A DNA stretch of 64,000 nt, taken from NCBI GenBank assembly GCA_004297545.1, contig SCTB01000125.1, positions 26,414 through 90,413 of the forward strand. The letters run 5' to 3'. Both the position numbers and the translations under genes were made by a program. A model generated the notes under the pieces. That model saw only the letters and a program-made list of their open reading frames with translations. It was not told the DNA's origin and did no database searches. Origin of the DNA: Alphaproteobacteria bacterium. Its GTDB lineage: Bacteria; Pseudomonadota; Alphaproteobacteria; Micavibrionales; UBA2020. Below, piece by piece: positions 1 to 7,760 of the stretch (the stretch's first letter is position 1; each line of letters opens with the position of its first letter).

Positions 1-362
1 ATGGCGTCGCGTAAGCTCAGGCACTGGTCTTCGGGCGATACCGGCTCCATCAAATTCAGCGCCCTCGAAATGCCGCGCGGCGTCGGCACGCAGAATTTTC
101 CGGGATGAATAAAGGCAAACAGCTCCAGCAAATCATAGGCGGGAAACCTGTCGATCTTCAGCCGCTGCGCCAGCGCGGGCGCGTTGCAGGCGATGGGCAT
201 ATGCATCTGCACCGTCAGCCGCGCATCGTCGTCAGACAGTTTTTTCAGTTCGCCATCCAGCGTCAGGCAATAGAGACTGTGCCCCGCCGTGACCAGCACG
301 GGAGCTTTTGGAATCAGCAAACGCCCTTTCGGCGCCGCGGTCTGGATGACTGCCTGAGACAC
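1..362 (-). CDS. DinG/Rad3-type ATP-dependent DNA helicase, N-terminal part
   Basis: The gene begins with a GTG at 362 and runs off the left edge, so only about 120 N-terminal residues are visible. The reading includes KLSDDDARLTVQMHMPIAC, then FPAYDLLELFAFIHPGKF and CVPTPRGISRAL. From memory this matches the N-terminal module that precedes the Walker A region in the long alphaproteobacterial DinG/Rad3-like superfamily 2 helicases, which act in DNA repair. The helicase motifs, including the ATP site and any Fe-S cysteines, lie outside the window, so activity cannot be judged. An AT-rich stretch lies just upstream at 363-410. Identification rests on this N-terminal match alone. Confidence 0.6.
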   Translation of the reverse strand, partial: MSQAVIQTAAPKGRLLIPKAPVLVTAGHSLYCLTLDGELKKLSDDDARLTVQMHMPIACNAPALAQRLKIDRFPAYDLLELFAFIHPGKFCVPTPRGISRALNLMEPVSPEDQCLSLRDA

Positions 363-433
363 GGTTATATGAATACTTCGCTTTGTTTAGTTCTCGTTTT
401 GTTTTAGCTGATTTTGCGGCAGCAAACCAGCCG

Positions 434-817
434 TTATACGGCGGGCGCGGCGAATTCGTGGCGGATGAGTTTCGCCACCTGCACCGGGTGGTTGTAAACG
501 CCGCTCCTGCGCGTCATGCCGTCCGGGCACTTCTGGCTCAGCAGGTCCAGCGCCGTTTCCAGCGACATTCCATTGCCCTGCGTTTCATGCATGGTCTGGA
601 AAGTCTTGTCGTATTTGACTTTGTAGATGCGGTAAACCGCCCAGCTTCCCACCGCGTCGCGCCGCGCCTCGTAATGCGTGCCGCTGCCTTCGGTCATCTG
701 GATGACCGAAATATCCTCGAGAGATATAGGAAGGTTTGCGAAAAATTTGTACCAGCGGATCAGGCGGCGGCGCAAATGGGTGGCGGGTGTCTCGTGTTCG
801 CAGCTTATTTTTGACAT
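434..817 (-). CDS. Hypothetical protein, 127 aa, possibly from a leaderless mRNA
   Basis: I do not recognise this soluble protein. It is rich in Arg, Lys and His, with no signal peptide, membrane segment or repeat. The middle reads SGTHYEARRDAVGSWAVYRIY, followed by a Thr-Gly-Met-rich part. The start is well fixed: an in-frame TGA lies two codons upstream of the ATG at 817, and the next Met is about 40 residues in. No Shine-Dalgarno sequence precedes the ATG. Instead a TATAAT (complement of 823-828) ends five bases before it, so transcription would begin at or next to the start codon. It lies next to the helicase on the same strand but is separated from it by 71 bases. Confidence 0.6.
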   Translation of the reverse strand: MSKISCEHETPATHLRRRLIRWYKFFANLPISLEDISVIQMTEGSGTHYEARRDAVGSWAVYRIYKVKYDKTFQTMHETQGNGMSLETALDLLSQKCPDGMTRRSGVYNHPVQVAKLIRHEFAAPAV

Positions 818-1009
818 AATTCATTATACCGCATCAAGCCCGGAAATGACAGGAAATAGCGGATTCCAGCAGGTTAGATGGCGTTTATGCGGTGCGTGAC
901 GGGGGTATCGCGCGTTTACCGGCCTCGGAGCCCGCCTGTGGATAAATATTCGCTGCTTGCGTCAACTGCCTGTTTTAGCAACAATTCTCGGGTGATTTAA
1001 GGAGCTGCC

Positions 1010-1441
1010 ATGCAGGTCAGGTGCTTTCCCGTCGCGAGTGAGGAGGATATGAAACGCTGTTTCGATATCCGGCGCGAGGTATTCGTGGGCGAGCAGAATG
1101 TGCCCGCGGAGCTGGAAATCGACGGACAGGACCCCTCGGCGCGGCACTTCGCGGTGAAGGCGGACGGCAACATTATCGCCACCTGCCGCGTGCGCCTGAT
1201 GGGCTCGGCCGCGAAAATCGAGCGCGTCGCGGTGCTGAAGGATTTCCGCAGCAAGGGCATCGGCCGGGTGCTGATGCGCTATATCATGAACGAGCTGAAA
1301 AAGAACGGCGAGATACGGTTGTTCAAATTAAGCTCGCAGAGCTATGCGGTGCCCTTCTACGAGAAGCTGGGGTTCAAAACCCGCGGCGGCGAATATATGG
1401 ATGCGGGCATTCCGCATTATGATATGGTGCTGGAGAATTGA
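1010..1441 (+). CDS. GNAT family N-acetyltransferase (ElaA-like)
   Basis: A 143-residue single-domain GNAT protein. Acetyl-CoA binding motif A is visible as IERVAVLKDFRSKGIGRVLM around residues 70-90, with the R-x-x-G-x-G pyrophosphate loop RSKGIG. The early segment CFDIRREVFVGEQNVPAE is typical of the ElaA/YjcF-like subgroup, and the C-terminal motif SYAVPFYEKLGF is the usual GNAT motif B. The substrate cannot be read from sequence. The ATG follows AAGGAGCTGCC, a good ribosome binding site. The gene precedes a 78-base palindromic repeat and then lysS, and may share transcription with lysS, but no functional link is implied. Confidence 0.88.
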   Translation: MQVRCFPVASEEDMKRCFDIRREVFVGEQNVPAELEIDGQDPSARHFAVKADGNIIATCRVRLMGSAAKIERVAVLKDFRSKGIGRVLMRYIMNELKKNGEIRLFKLSSQSYAVPFYEKLGFKTRGGEYMDAGIPHYDMVLEN

Positions 1442-1444
1442 CGC

Positions 1445-1522
1445 TTGTCATCCTGAGGGCGCAGCCCGAAGGATCTCCCTTTTCTTAATAAGAGAGATTC
1501 TTCGCTTCGCTCAGAATGACAA
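1445..1522. repeat. Short palindromic repeat, TTGTCATYCTGAG termini
   Basis: The element carries terminal inverted repeats at 1445-1457 and 1510-1522 that match at 12 of 13 positions (TTGTCATCCTGAG against the complement of CTCAGAATGACAA). Inside them lies a second arm pair, AGGATCT and AGATTCTT. It fills the gap between the acetyltransferase and lysS. Elements of this general look are widespread non-coding repeats in many bacterial genomes. Transcribed, it would fold into a long hairpin. Only one copy occurs in the window. Confidence 0.7.
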
Positions 1523-1540
1523 CAAGGAAAGAGATGGAAA

Positions 1541-3049
1541 ATGGCAAAGCAGAAAGTTCAGGAGGCGCAAGTGGCCACGGATGACAACGATCTTATAAAG
1601 TCGAAGATCGAGAACATGAAGCAGTTGCAGCTGCGCGGCATTAACCCGTTCCCCTACCGCTTCGCGCAGACGGCTTTCGCGGGCGAGCTGCAGAAGAAAT
1701 ATGCGCATCTGACGAACGGCGAGGCGACGACGGATACGGTGTCGGTCGCGGGCCGCGTGATGTCGCACCGCAATTCGGGCATGTTCATCGACCTGCGCGA
1801 CGGCACGGGCAAGATCCAGATCTTCAGCCACAAGGACAGCGTCCCCGCCGACCTGCTGGAGCAGATGGCCTATTACGATATCGGCGATATCATCGGCGTG
1901 ACCGGCGTCGTGCGCCGCACCCCGCGCGGCGAGCTGACCATCAACACGCAGAAATCCGAAATGCTCGGCAAGTCGGTGCGGCCGCTGCCCGAAAAATACC
2001 ACGGCATCCACGACACGGAAATCAAGTACCGCCAGCGCTACCTCGACCTCATCATGAGCGAGGAAAGCCGCGAGACCTTCCGCCGCCGCAGCCAGATCAT
2101 CACCTTTATCCGCCAGCAGCTATTGTCCGAAGACTTCATGGAAGTCGAGACGCCGATGCTGCACCCGATCCCGGGCGGCGCTTCGGCCAAGCCTTTCGTC
2201 ACGCATCATAACGCGCTCGACATGAAGCTGTACCTGCGCATCGCGCCGGAACTTTACCTGAAGCGCCTCATCATCGGCGGCTTCGACCGCGTGTTCGAGA
2301 TCAACCGCTGCTTCCGCAACGAAGGCATCTCGATCAAGCACAACCCCGAGTTCACCTCGGTCGAGATCTACCAGGCCTATGCCGACTACAGCGACATGAT
2401 GGACCTGACCGAGCGCCTGATCGAGGGCGCCGCGAAGGCGGTCAACGACGGCCAGACGAAGCTGAAATATGGCGACAACGAAATCGACTTCAAGGCGCCC
2501 TGGCCGCGCAAGACGATGGTGGAGCTGGTGAAGGACGCGACGCGCGTCGATTTCTCGCATATCCCGAACGCCGTCGAGGCGGCTGCGAAAGCGGAAGAGC
2601 TCGGCGTCAGCATCAAGCCCGGCTCCAACTGGGGCGAGGTGGTGGAAGCCGTCTTCGCGGAAAAAGTGGAAGACACCCTTATCCAGCCCGTGCATATCAT
2701 CGACCTGCCGAAGGATATTTCGCCGCTGGCCAAGGTGCACCGCGCGAACGACAACCTGACCGAGCGTTTCGAGTCCTATGTCAACGGCTGGGAAGTCGCC
2801 AACGCCTTCTCCGAATTGACCGACCCCTTCGACCAGCTGGCAAGATTCAAGGCCCAGATGGAAGCCCGCGAGCAGGGCAACGAGGAAGCGCAGATGCTGG
2901 ACGAAGACTTCGTCGAAGCCCTCGAATACGGCATGCCGCCCACCGGCGGCCTCGGCATTGGCATCGACCGCCTCGTCATGCTACTCACCAATTCGCAAAG
3001 CATCCGCGACGTGATCGCGTTTCCGACGTTGAGGCAGACGGGGAAGTAA
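1541..3049 (+). CDS. lysS: Lysyl-tRNA synthetase, class II
   Basis: This 502-residue enzyme charges tRNA-Lys with lysine in the cytoplasm. An N-terminal OB-fold anticodon-binding domain is seen at about 60-150 (VAGRVMSHRNSGMFIDLRDG). The class II catalytic core follows, with motif 2 around FEINRCFRNEGISIKHNPEF and motif 3 as GGLGIGIDRLVMLL near the C-terminus. Length is normal for bacterial class II LysRS. The ATG at 1541 follows AAGGAAAGAG. Many alphaproteobacteria use the unrelated class I enzyme LysK, so a class II enzyme is a lineage-informative trait. No frameshift is seen. Confidence 0.97.
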   Translation: MAKQKVQEAQVATDDNDLIKSKIENMKQLQLRGINPFPYRFAQTAFAGELQKKYAHLTNGEATTDTVSVAGRVMSHRNSGMFIDLRDGTGKIQIFSHKDSVPADLLEQMAYYDIGDIIGVTGVVRRTPRGELTINTQKSEMLGKSVRPLPEKYHGIHDTEIKYRQRYLDLIMSEESRETFRRRSQIITFIRQQLLSEDFMEVETPMLHPIPGGASAKPFVTHHNALDMKLYLRIAPELYLKRLIIGGFDRVFEINRCFRNEGISIKHNPEFTSVEIYQAYADYSDMMDLTERLIEGAAKAVNDGQTKLKYGDNEIDFKAPWPRKTMVELVKDATRVDFSHIPNAVEAAAKAEELGVSIKPGSNWGEVVEAVFAEKVEDTLIQPVHIIDLPKDISPLAKVHRANDNLTERFESYVNGWEVANAFSELTDPFDQLARFKAQMEAREQGNEEAQMLDEDFVEALEYGMPPTGGLGIGIDRLVMLLTNSQSIRDVIAFPTLRQTGK

Positions 3050-3130
3050 CGCGCAGACTTATCCCCGCCCTTCCCGCGCAGGCTACCGTGGCAATAGACC
3101 GGAAAACAAGTGATTAAAAATCAACAAAGT

Positions 3131-3745
3131 TCAGCGCGCATTTTGACAATGCATGTCACGTTGAACCTTTGCATTGCGGGTTGTGGGACTTGATTCGCAC
3201 AGCTTCTTTTTCCAATCCTTGATACGCTGCTCGGCGACGGAGATTTGCTCTGCCGTGAGATGTTTTGCGGCCACATCTCGCTGGGTAACCGCGATGTGTT
3301 TGTCCACAATGCGCACCGCGTACCAGAAATACGCATCCGGCCAGCTCTGAGAAAGACCGCCCTCGCCAGTTGAATATAAGTTGCCTAAAAGATACTCGGC
3401 CTGAAGGCTTCCCTGGTCGGCATCATTTCGACACCAAGAGACCACTTTAAGGTAATAATCCGGCGCGACGTCTTTCTTAATGCCATGAGAGCCGCATTGT
3501 TGAGATTGCGCTTGTCTATCGCCCTTCTCCGCAAGTCGCTTCCATTCATCGTCCGTTCGCATGGGCCCAAAAATTTCTTCTATCGCCCGGGCAGCGCAGG
3601 GGGGCTTCTCGCACAATGCAGCATTTAGCGCGCCCGCGGCCCACTGCTCGGAGGTCATGCCTTTTGGGGTCGATGAGGACTGTGCATAAGCGGCAATACT
3701 GGACAAGAAGAGAGTAATGAAAAGAACGACATTTGCTAATTTCAT
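3131..3745 (-). CDS. Secreted Sel1-like repeat protein
   Basis: A protein of about 204 residues with a clear signal peptide (MKLANVVLFITLFLSSIAAYA, cleavage before QSSS). The mature part has several Cys residues and Sel1/TPR-like helices, such as GSLQAEYLLGNLYSTGEGG and a following DAYFWYAVRI segment, the usual A-x-x-x-L-G-x-x-Y-x-x-G-x-G pattern. It probably acts in the periplasm as a protein-interaction scaffold, and the partner is unknown. The chosen ATG at 3745 has GAGGT five bases upstream; an alternative ATG lies four codons earlier. Base composition is visibly more AT-rich than flanking genes, which may indicate later acquisition. The distance to the downstream GNAT gene is too short to tell whether they share a transcript. 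Confidence 0.75.
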   Translation of the reverse strand: MKLANVVLFITLFLSSIAAYAQSSSTPKGMTSEQWAAGALNAALCEKPPCAARAIEEIFGPMRTDDEWKRLAEKGDRQAQSQQCGSHGIKKDVAPDYYLKVVSWCRNDADQGSLQAEYLLGNLYSTGEGGLSQSWPDAYFWYAVRIVDKHIAVTQRDVAAKHLTAEQISVAEQRIKDWKKKLCESSPTTRNAKVQRDMHCQNAR

Positions 3746-3762
3746 CGGATACCTCATGTTAG

Positions 3763-4254
3763 CTACCCCGGCCCCGCCGGCTTAAACCGCTTGGTCATCT
3801 GCATCCCGTCGCCGTCCTGGTAATAGCCGGGCATATCTTTGGTCTTTTCGAATCCGGCGGTTTCGTAGAGGTGAATGGCGGCGGCGTTGTCGGTGCGCAC
3901 ATACAGCAGGATTTCGGCGGCTCCCAAATCGCGCAGGCTTGTCGATACGCGCTCCAGCAAGTCGCGCCCCAAACCCTGCCCGCGGTGCTGTTTCATGACG
4001 GCGAGGTCGATGATTTCGCCGTGGCGGTCGTCGCCGGTGATTTCGCCCAGCACATAGCCCGCGGAATCGCCGGCGATCAGCATCACCACATCGGGGTTTT
4101 CGCGCGAGGCTTCGAGGTAACCTTCGAGCAGCTCGCGCGGGTAACGGTCGACGCCGGTATAGCCGTCGTTCTCGATTTTCTCGATCGCGTCGAGGTCTTG
4201 CGACCGCACGGGGCGTATCGCCGCGTTGAAGGAATGGCGGAGATCTTTTTTCAA
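3763..4254 (-). CDS. GNAT N-acetyltransferase, RimI-like
   Basis: A GNAT domain of about 163 residues. Motif A is LAVMKQHRGQGLGRDLLERV with the acetyl-CoA loop RGQGLG, followed by LYVRTDNAAAIHLYETAGFE, which matches RimI/ArgA-type enzymes that acetylate protein N-termini or small amines. The open frame extends upstream to 4389, but the extra 45 residues look non-native and would be read across a strong hairpin at 4301-4328. A TTG at 4254 preceded by AAGG gives the natural start MKKDLRHSFNAAIRPV. The start is therefore inferred. The specific substrate is unknown. Confidence 0.82.
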   Translation of the reverse strand: MKKDLRHSFNAAIRPVRSQDLDAIEKIENDGYTGVDRYPRELLEGYLEASRENPDVVMLIAGDSAGYVLGEITGDDRHGEIIDLAVMKQHRGQGLGRDLLERVSTSLRDLGAAEILLYVRTDNAAAIHLYETAGFEKTKDMPGYYQDGDGMQMTKRFKPAGPG

Positions 4255-4650
4255 CTCTTGTTGCCTTTGCAATGATTGAGGCAATGTATCACACGACTTC
4301 CGCCACCCCGATGAAAATCGGGGTGGCGAAGATGTCACGGTCGCCTCTATTCCGGCGCGACTCCGCCGTGACGATTCGCACACATTCATTAAAGTTCCGC
4401 CTGCCTCGAATATTTTTTATGCCTTATGTAATCACCAAAAACAAATTCCTATCCCCCTGAAACTCCACGCACGGGGCCGTCATTCGCGCAAATAAACGCC
4501 GCTAATTATGTTTAATGATAAACAATGAGTCGCGATTTGCCCCCAAAGCGTGGTATGGATTCACCCGTTCCCCACATAAATACATAATCTGATTTATTCA
4601 CGATTAGGTATTGGCAAAGGGGATGTCCGCTTTAGAATGAGGCACAAAGC
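4255..4650. other. Non-coding interval between rimI-like gene and bactofilin
   Basis: Nearly 400 bases without a convincing gene. The left part contains the perfect hairpin at 4301-4328. The right part (about 4390-4640) is AT-rich and must hold the bactofilin promoter, but I see no clean -35/-10 pair. The bactofilin ATG is preceded by GAGGCACAAAGC, an acceptable ribosome binding site. Confidence 0.5.
4301..4328. other. Perfect 12-bp hairpin with GAAA tetraloop
   Basis: CGCCACCCCGAT at 4301-4312 is followed by GAAA and then the exact complement ATCGGGGTGGCG at 4317-4328. No T-run follows on either strand, so a classic intrinsic terminator is unlikely. The GNRA-type loop exists only for a plus-strand transcript. 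It lies 47 bases upstream of the TTG start of the acetyltransferase on the minus strand. Confidence 0.6.
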
Positions 4651-5193
4651 ATGTCAGTCGAAAAGAAAACCATCCGCAGTGATATTCCGGGTCACAACAC
4701 GTTCATGAACGGCTCCATTTCCTATGCAGGCTCCACGCAGGAAGAAGGCCGCCGCCTCATCGTCGGCCGCGACATCAGCCTGAACGGCGATATCGGCTGC
4801 TGCGACCACCTGGTGGTCGAGGGCACCGTGAACGCCCAGGGCTTTTCCGCCCGCCGCATCGACATCCTGGAAGCAGGCTTCTACGCCGGTTCCGCCCATG
4901 TGCAGGACGCCGTCATCGCGGGCCGCTTCGAAGGCAAACTTACCGTCACCGGCCGCCTGACCGTCAAATCGACCGGCCGCCTCTATGGCGAAATCGAATA
5001 CGGCACCGTCGAATGCGAGGCCGGCGCCCGCATCGAAGGCCAGATGAACGTCATGACACCCCCCGTGGCCGCCGAGCAGCCCGTGCTGACCGCGCCGCTG
5101 GTGAATGACAATGTTGAAAACCTGTTCGAGAGTTCGGATGAGGAATCAACAGAGGAACGCCCCCGCGTGTTTCGCCGGGCGGTCGGGTATTAA
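4651..5193 (+). CDS. Bactofilin family cytoskeletal protein
   Basis: A 180-residue bactofilin (DUF583, polymer-forming cytoskeletal). The core at about 35-135 shows the repeating right-handed beta-helix pattern: LIVGRDISLNGDIGCCDHLVVEGTVNA, then hydrophobic-x-hydrophobic steps with Gly every turn to YGEIEYGTVECEAGARIEGQM. The flanking N- and C-terminal tails are polar, as is usual. Bactofilins form nucleotide-free filaments that localise cell-wall or polar functions. The stop at 5193 directly abuts a TTG that could extend the next gene, a lipoprotein, so the two are probably cotranscribed. Confidence 0.92.
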   Translation: MSVEKKTIRSDIPGHNTFMNGSISYAGSTQEEGRRLIVGRDISLNGDIGCCDHLVVEGTVNAQGFSARRIDILEAGFYAGSAHVQDAVIAGRFEGKLTVTGRLTVKSTGRLYGEIEYGTVECEAGARIEGQMNVMTPPVAAEQPVLTAPLVNDNVENLFESSDEESTEERPRVFRRAVGY

Positions 5194-5277
5194 TTGAAAA
5201 GCGCCAGCATACATTTCCGGACGCTGCAGGACTCTGACCCGGCCCAGCGGCTGCTGGCGTTTGCCGACAGCGCGTTC

Positions 5278-5808
5278 ATGGGTTTCTACGCCCATGTTCG
5301 CCGGAACGCCCGCCGTATCACGCGCCTTGTTATTGCCTTCCTGCCGCTGATGATGCTGCTGGTCGGCAGCTGCAAGACGTCGCAGACCTCCGGCATCGAC
5401 AATATCATCGCGGGCATGGACGACCTCCGCGCCGCCTTGTTCCCCGATCGCGTCATCGCGCGGGACGCCGGCGACTATCACCCGGCGGCGGGATACGTGA
5501 CCCGGGCGCGCGGATACGTCGAAGGCAACCCGTCGTCGCTGACGCATCTGACCGATCAGGAAATCCGCTTTATCTTCGGCGAACCCACGATGCAGCGCCA
5601 TGACGCCGACGCCCGCATCTGGCAATACCGCAGCGGCGCCTGCGTGGTGGACTTTTACTTCTACGACCAGCCGGGACTGACGAATGAAAGCGCCGTCGCC
5701 TATGTCGACTTCCGCCTGAAAAACGACCTCATCCCCGGCAGCGCCCCGCGCCTCGAGCCCGTGGCGCTGAAAAGCCAGTCGAAATGCCTGAAGCGGATTG
5801 CGGGCTGA
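5278..5808 (+). CDS. Conserved lipoprotein, SmpA/OmlA-like
   Basis: The first 35 residues contain a hydrophobic stretch ending in MMLLVGSCKTS, a lipobox with Cys as the acylation site, so this is probably a lipoprotein. The C-terminal half has HLTDQEIRFIFGEPTMQRHD followed by ARIWQYRSGACVVDFYFY, a pattern shared by small conserved alphaproteobacterial lipoproteins and resembling the BamE/SmpA fold. The role is unknown. I chose the ATG at 5278 because it places the signal sequence near the N-terminus. An in-frame TTG at 5194, immediately after the bactofilin stop, would add 28 residues and allow translational coupling. Confidence 0.75.
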   Translation: MGFYAHVRRNARRITRLVIAFLPLMMLLVGSCKTSQTSGIDNIIAGMDDLRAALFPDRVIARDAGDYHPAAGYVTRARGYVEGNPSSLTHLTDQEIRFIFGEPTMQRHDADARIWQYRSGACVVDFYFYDQPGLTNESAVAYVDFRLKNDLIPGSAPRLEPVALKSQSKCLKRIAG

Positions 5809-5824
5809 TTTTTTTCGTCACCAA

Positions 5825-5965
5825 AGTACCCTCGCCCTAGCCCTCTCCCTTAAGGGAGAGGGGACTAACGACGTCCTCCGGATGAAAATATATTTTGTAA
5901 TCTCTTTCGCGTAGCGAAAGTCAGGAATCCCCTCTTCTTTGGGAGAGGGTTAGGGTGAGGGTACT
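5825..5965. repeat. Dispersed palindromic element, copy 1
   Basis: The ends AGTACCCTCGCCCTAGCCC and its partner GGGTTAGGGTGAGGGTACT pair over 25 bases with two mismatches when the adjoining CTCTCCC/GGGAGAG is included. The inner part has a second hairpin, CTTTCGCG-TA-GCGAAAG. The right half (CTTTCGCG... to ...GAGGGTACT) recurs at 39216-39279. It fills the convergent gap between the lipoprotein and nth and could end transcription from both sides. Confidence 0.75.
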
Positions 5966-5970
5966 ACCCC

Positions 5971-6603
5971 CTACGCTGTCTTGTCCCTGAACGCGCATAA
6001 ATCATTCACGACGCATTTGGCGCATTCGGGCTTGCGCGCCTTGCAGGTATAGCGCCCATGTAAAATCAGCCAGGTATGCGCGTGGCGCAGGTATTTTTCG
6101 GGCACAACTTTCAGCAGCTTTTCTTCCACCTGCTCGGGCGTCTTGCCCGGCGCGAGGCCGGTGCGGTTGCCGATGCGGAAGATATGCGTGTCGACCGCGA
6201 TCGTCGGCTGGCCGAAGGCGATGTTGAGCACCACGTTCGCCGTCTTGCGCCCCACACCCGGCAGTCTCACCAGTTCCTCGCGCGTCTTTGGCACCTGCCC
6301 GCCGTGATGCTCGACCAGCAGGCGGGAGAGTTCCATGATGAATTTTCCCTTGTTCTTGTAGAGGCCGATGGTTTTGATGTGTTCGGTGAGGCCCGCCGCC
6401 CCCAGCTTCAGCATGTCCTGCGGCGTCTTGACGATTTTGAAAAGCGCGCGCGTCGCCTTGTTCACGCCCGTATCCGTCGCCTGCGCCGACAGGACGACCG
6501 CGACCAGCAGCGTATAGGGATTGGTGTATTCCAGCTCCCCTTGCGGCTCGGGGTTCTGCTTTTTCAGCCGCGCGAAAAACGATTCGACTTTTTCGGGTTT
6601 CAT
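5971..6603 (-). CDS. nth: Endonuclease III (DNA glycosylase/AP lyase)
   Basis: A base-excision repair enzyme that removes oxidised pyrimidines and cleaves the AP site. The helix-hairpin-helix is LPGVGRKTANVV with the catalytic Lys in RKTA, and the catalytic Asp is in IAVDTHIFR. The [4Fe-4S] ligands are present at the C-terminus with exact spacing C-x6-C-x2-C-x5-C (CKARKPECAKCVVNDLC). The ATG at 6603 has AAGGCGGA seven bases upstream; a TTG at 6624 would add seven residues. The length of 210 is normal. It is divergent from the ogt-like gene with under 50 bases between the starts, giving a small DNA-repair pair. Confidence 0.97.
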   Translation of the reverse strand: MKPEKVESFFARLKKQNPEPQGELEYTNPYTLLVAVVLSAQATDTGVNKATRALFKIVKTPQDMLKLGAAGLTEHIKTIGLYKNKGKFIMELSRLLVEHHGGQVPKTREELVRLPGVGRKTANVVLNIAFGQPTIAVDTHIFRIGNRTGLAPGKTPEQVEEKLLKVVPEKYLRHAHTWLILHGRYTCKARKPECAKCVVNDLCAFRDKTA

Positions 6604-6650
6604 GCCATATTCCGCCTTGAACAATCCCTTATATATTGCCGGGGCCGGAA

Positions 6651-7184
6651 ATGAAAGTCATCACCCGAACCGCATCGAAAACCTTGCGCGGCAGGCACCT
6701 GACTCTCGTCTGGGGCATCCATGACTTCCCGGTCGGGAAAATACTGGTGGCCTTGTCCGCGGAGGGCCTGTGCTGGCTGGGCATCAACTGCGATCGCGCC
6801 GCGCTGGCGAAAAACTGGCCCGGCGCCGAACTGGTCGAGGACGCGAACGTGACCAAAAAGGCCGCCGCCGAAATCGCGAAACTCTGGCCCGCGAAACTCG
6901 ACAAACTCTCGGTGCCCCTTGTGCTTTATGGCACGCCGTTCCAGCTGAAGGTCTGGAAGGAGCTGCTGAAAATAAAATCCGGCTCTCTCACCACCTATGC
7001 GGCGGTCGCAAAAAAGATCGGCGAGCCGAAAGCCGTGCGCGCCGTGGGATCTGCCGTCGGCAAAAATACGGTTTCCATCGTCGTACCCTGCCACCGCGTC
7101 GTGAACAAGGATTCCGGCCGCGTCAATTACGGCTGGGGGCCGGCGGTGAAGCTGGCGCTGCTGAAGGGAGAGAAAGCGGCTTAA
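6651..7184 (+). CDS. ogt: Methylated-DNA-protein-cysteine methyltransferase
   Basis: A suicide alkyltransferase that repairs O6-alkylguanine. The active-site motif PCHRVV is present, with the acceptor Cys near residue 147, preceded by TPFQLKVWKELLKIKSGSLTTYAAVA, the typical winged-helix DNA-binding segment, and the Arg-finger region KAVRAVGSAVGKN. The C-terminal strand reads NYGWG where most homologues have GYRWG. No Ada-type regulatory domain is attached, so it is of the Ogt class. A TTG five codons upstream is an alternative start. The last four bases overlap the convergent hypothetical gene. Confidence 0.93.
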   Translation: MKVITRTASKTLRGRHLTLVWGIHDFPVGKILVALSAEGLCWLGINCDRAALAKNWPGAELVEDANVTKKAAAEIAKLWPAKLDKLSVPLVLYGTPFQLKVWKELLKIKSGSLTTYAAVAKKIGEPKAVRAVGSAVGKNTVSIVVPCHRVVNKDSGRVNYGWGPAVKLALLKGEKAA

Positions 7185-7696
7185 GGCGTTTTCGGCTTCA
7201 GGTGGATGGGTTTCATCGGCTTGAAGGTCTTTTCGGTCTTCACATCCGGCGCGACAGGCGGCCAGAGCTGCAGACCCTTGTTGTCGAAAACCTTTTCGTC
7301 CTTGCCGACGCCGATGAATTCGCCGTGGCGCTCAAGGCCGGTGATATGGATCGAATCCGCCGGCTTCTCCTTGTAATGCTCGATGACCGACCGGATAGAG
7401 TCGCGCATCGACGCATAGAGGCCGTTCATATCGGCCTCCATGGACTGGATAACCTCGTCGCGCGTATAAAGCCGGTCGATGCCGACATAACGGCGGGCGG
7501 AATAGTTCTCAGGCTTGCCCTTCAGCGTCTGCCCGTCAAGCTCGACAGTGGTGATTTCGCAGGTACTAAAACAAATGCCCCGCGCCGCGAGCGTCTTCTG
7601 CGCGGCATCGACGTCGTCCGTCACGGGAACAGGCGTCCGCGAGACATCCCAGTTATAATCCGTGATGAAAGCATATAATTGTTTTTTCGGCTCCAT
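7181..7696 (-). CDS. Hypothetical protein with basic-hydrophobic C-terminal tail
   Basis: About 171 residues, soluble, not recognised. The N-terminal part (YAFITDYNWDVSRTPVPV) looks like a small alpha/beta domain with two Cys at FSTC. The middle is helical and charged (DEVIQSMEADMNGLYASM). The extreme C-terminus, TFKPMKPIHLKPKTP, closely resembles the tail TFRPMKKLTLKSPQ of the ankyrin protein at 26330-26884 although the two bodies are unrelated. AAGGGG sits six bases before the chosen ATG at 7696; an ATG at 7714 is possible. The 3' end overlaps ogt by four bases. Confidence 0.7.
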   Translation of the reverse strand: MEPKKQLYAFITDYNWDVSRTPVPVTDDVDAAQKTLAARGICFSTCEITTVELDGQTLKGKPENYSARRYVGIDRLYTRDEVIQSMEADMNGLYASMRDSIRSVIEHYKEKPADSIHITGLERHGEFIGVGKDEKVFDNKGLQLWPPVAPDVKTEKTFKPMKPIHLKPKTP

Positions 7697-7760
7697 GGGC
7701 GCCCCTTCGTTCATGACGGGCGCATCCTAAAGGAAATCCGGGATTATGCAAATGATATTT

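Noticed and set aside
811..820. TTGACATAAT as a plus-strand promoter -35
   Set aside because: It covers the start codon of the minus-strand gene at 434-817, and no -10 fits on the plus strand before the acetyltransferase.
2120..2740. Long minus-strand open frame inside lysS
   Set aside because: It lies antisense to the catalytic core of lysyl-tRNA synthetase, with His/Asp/Arg-rich composition typical of shadow frames in GC-rich DNA.
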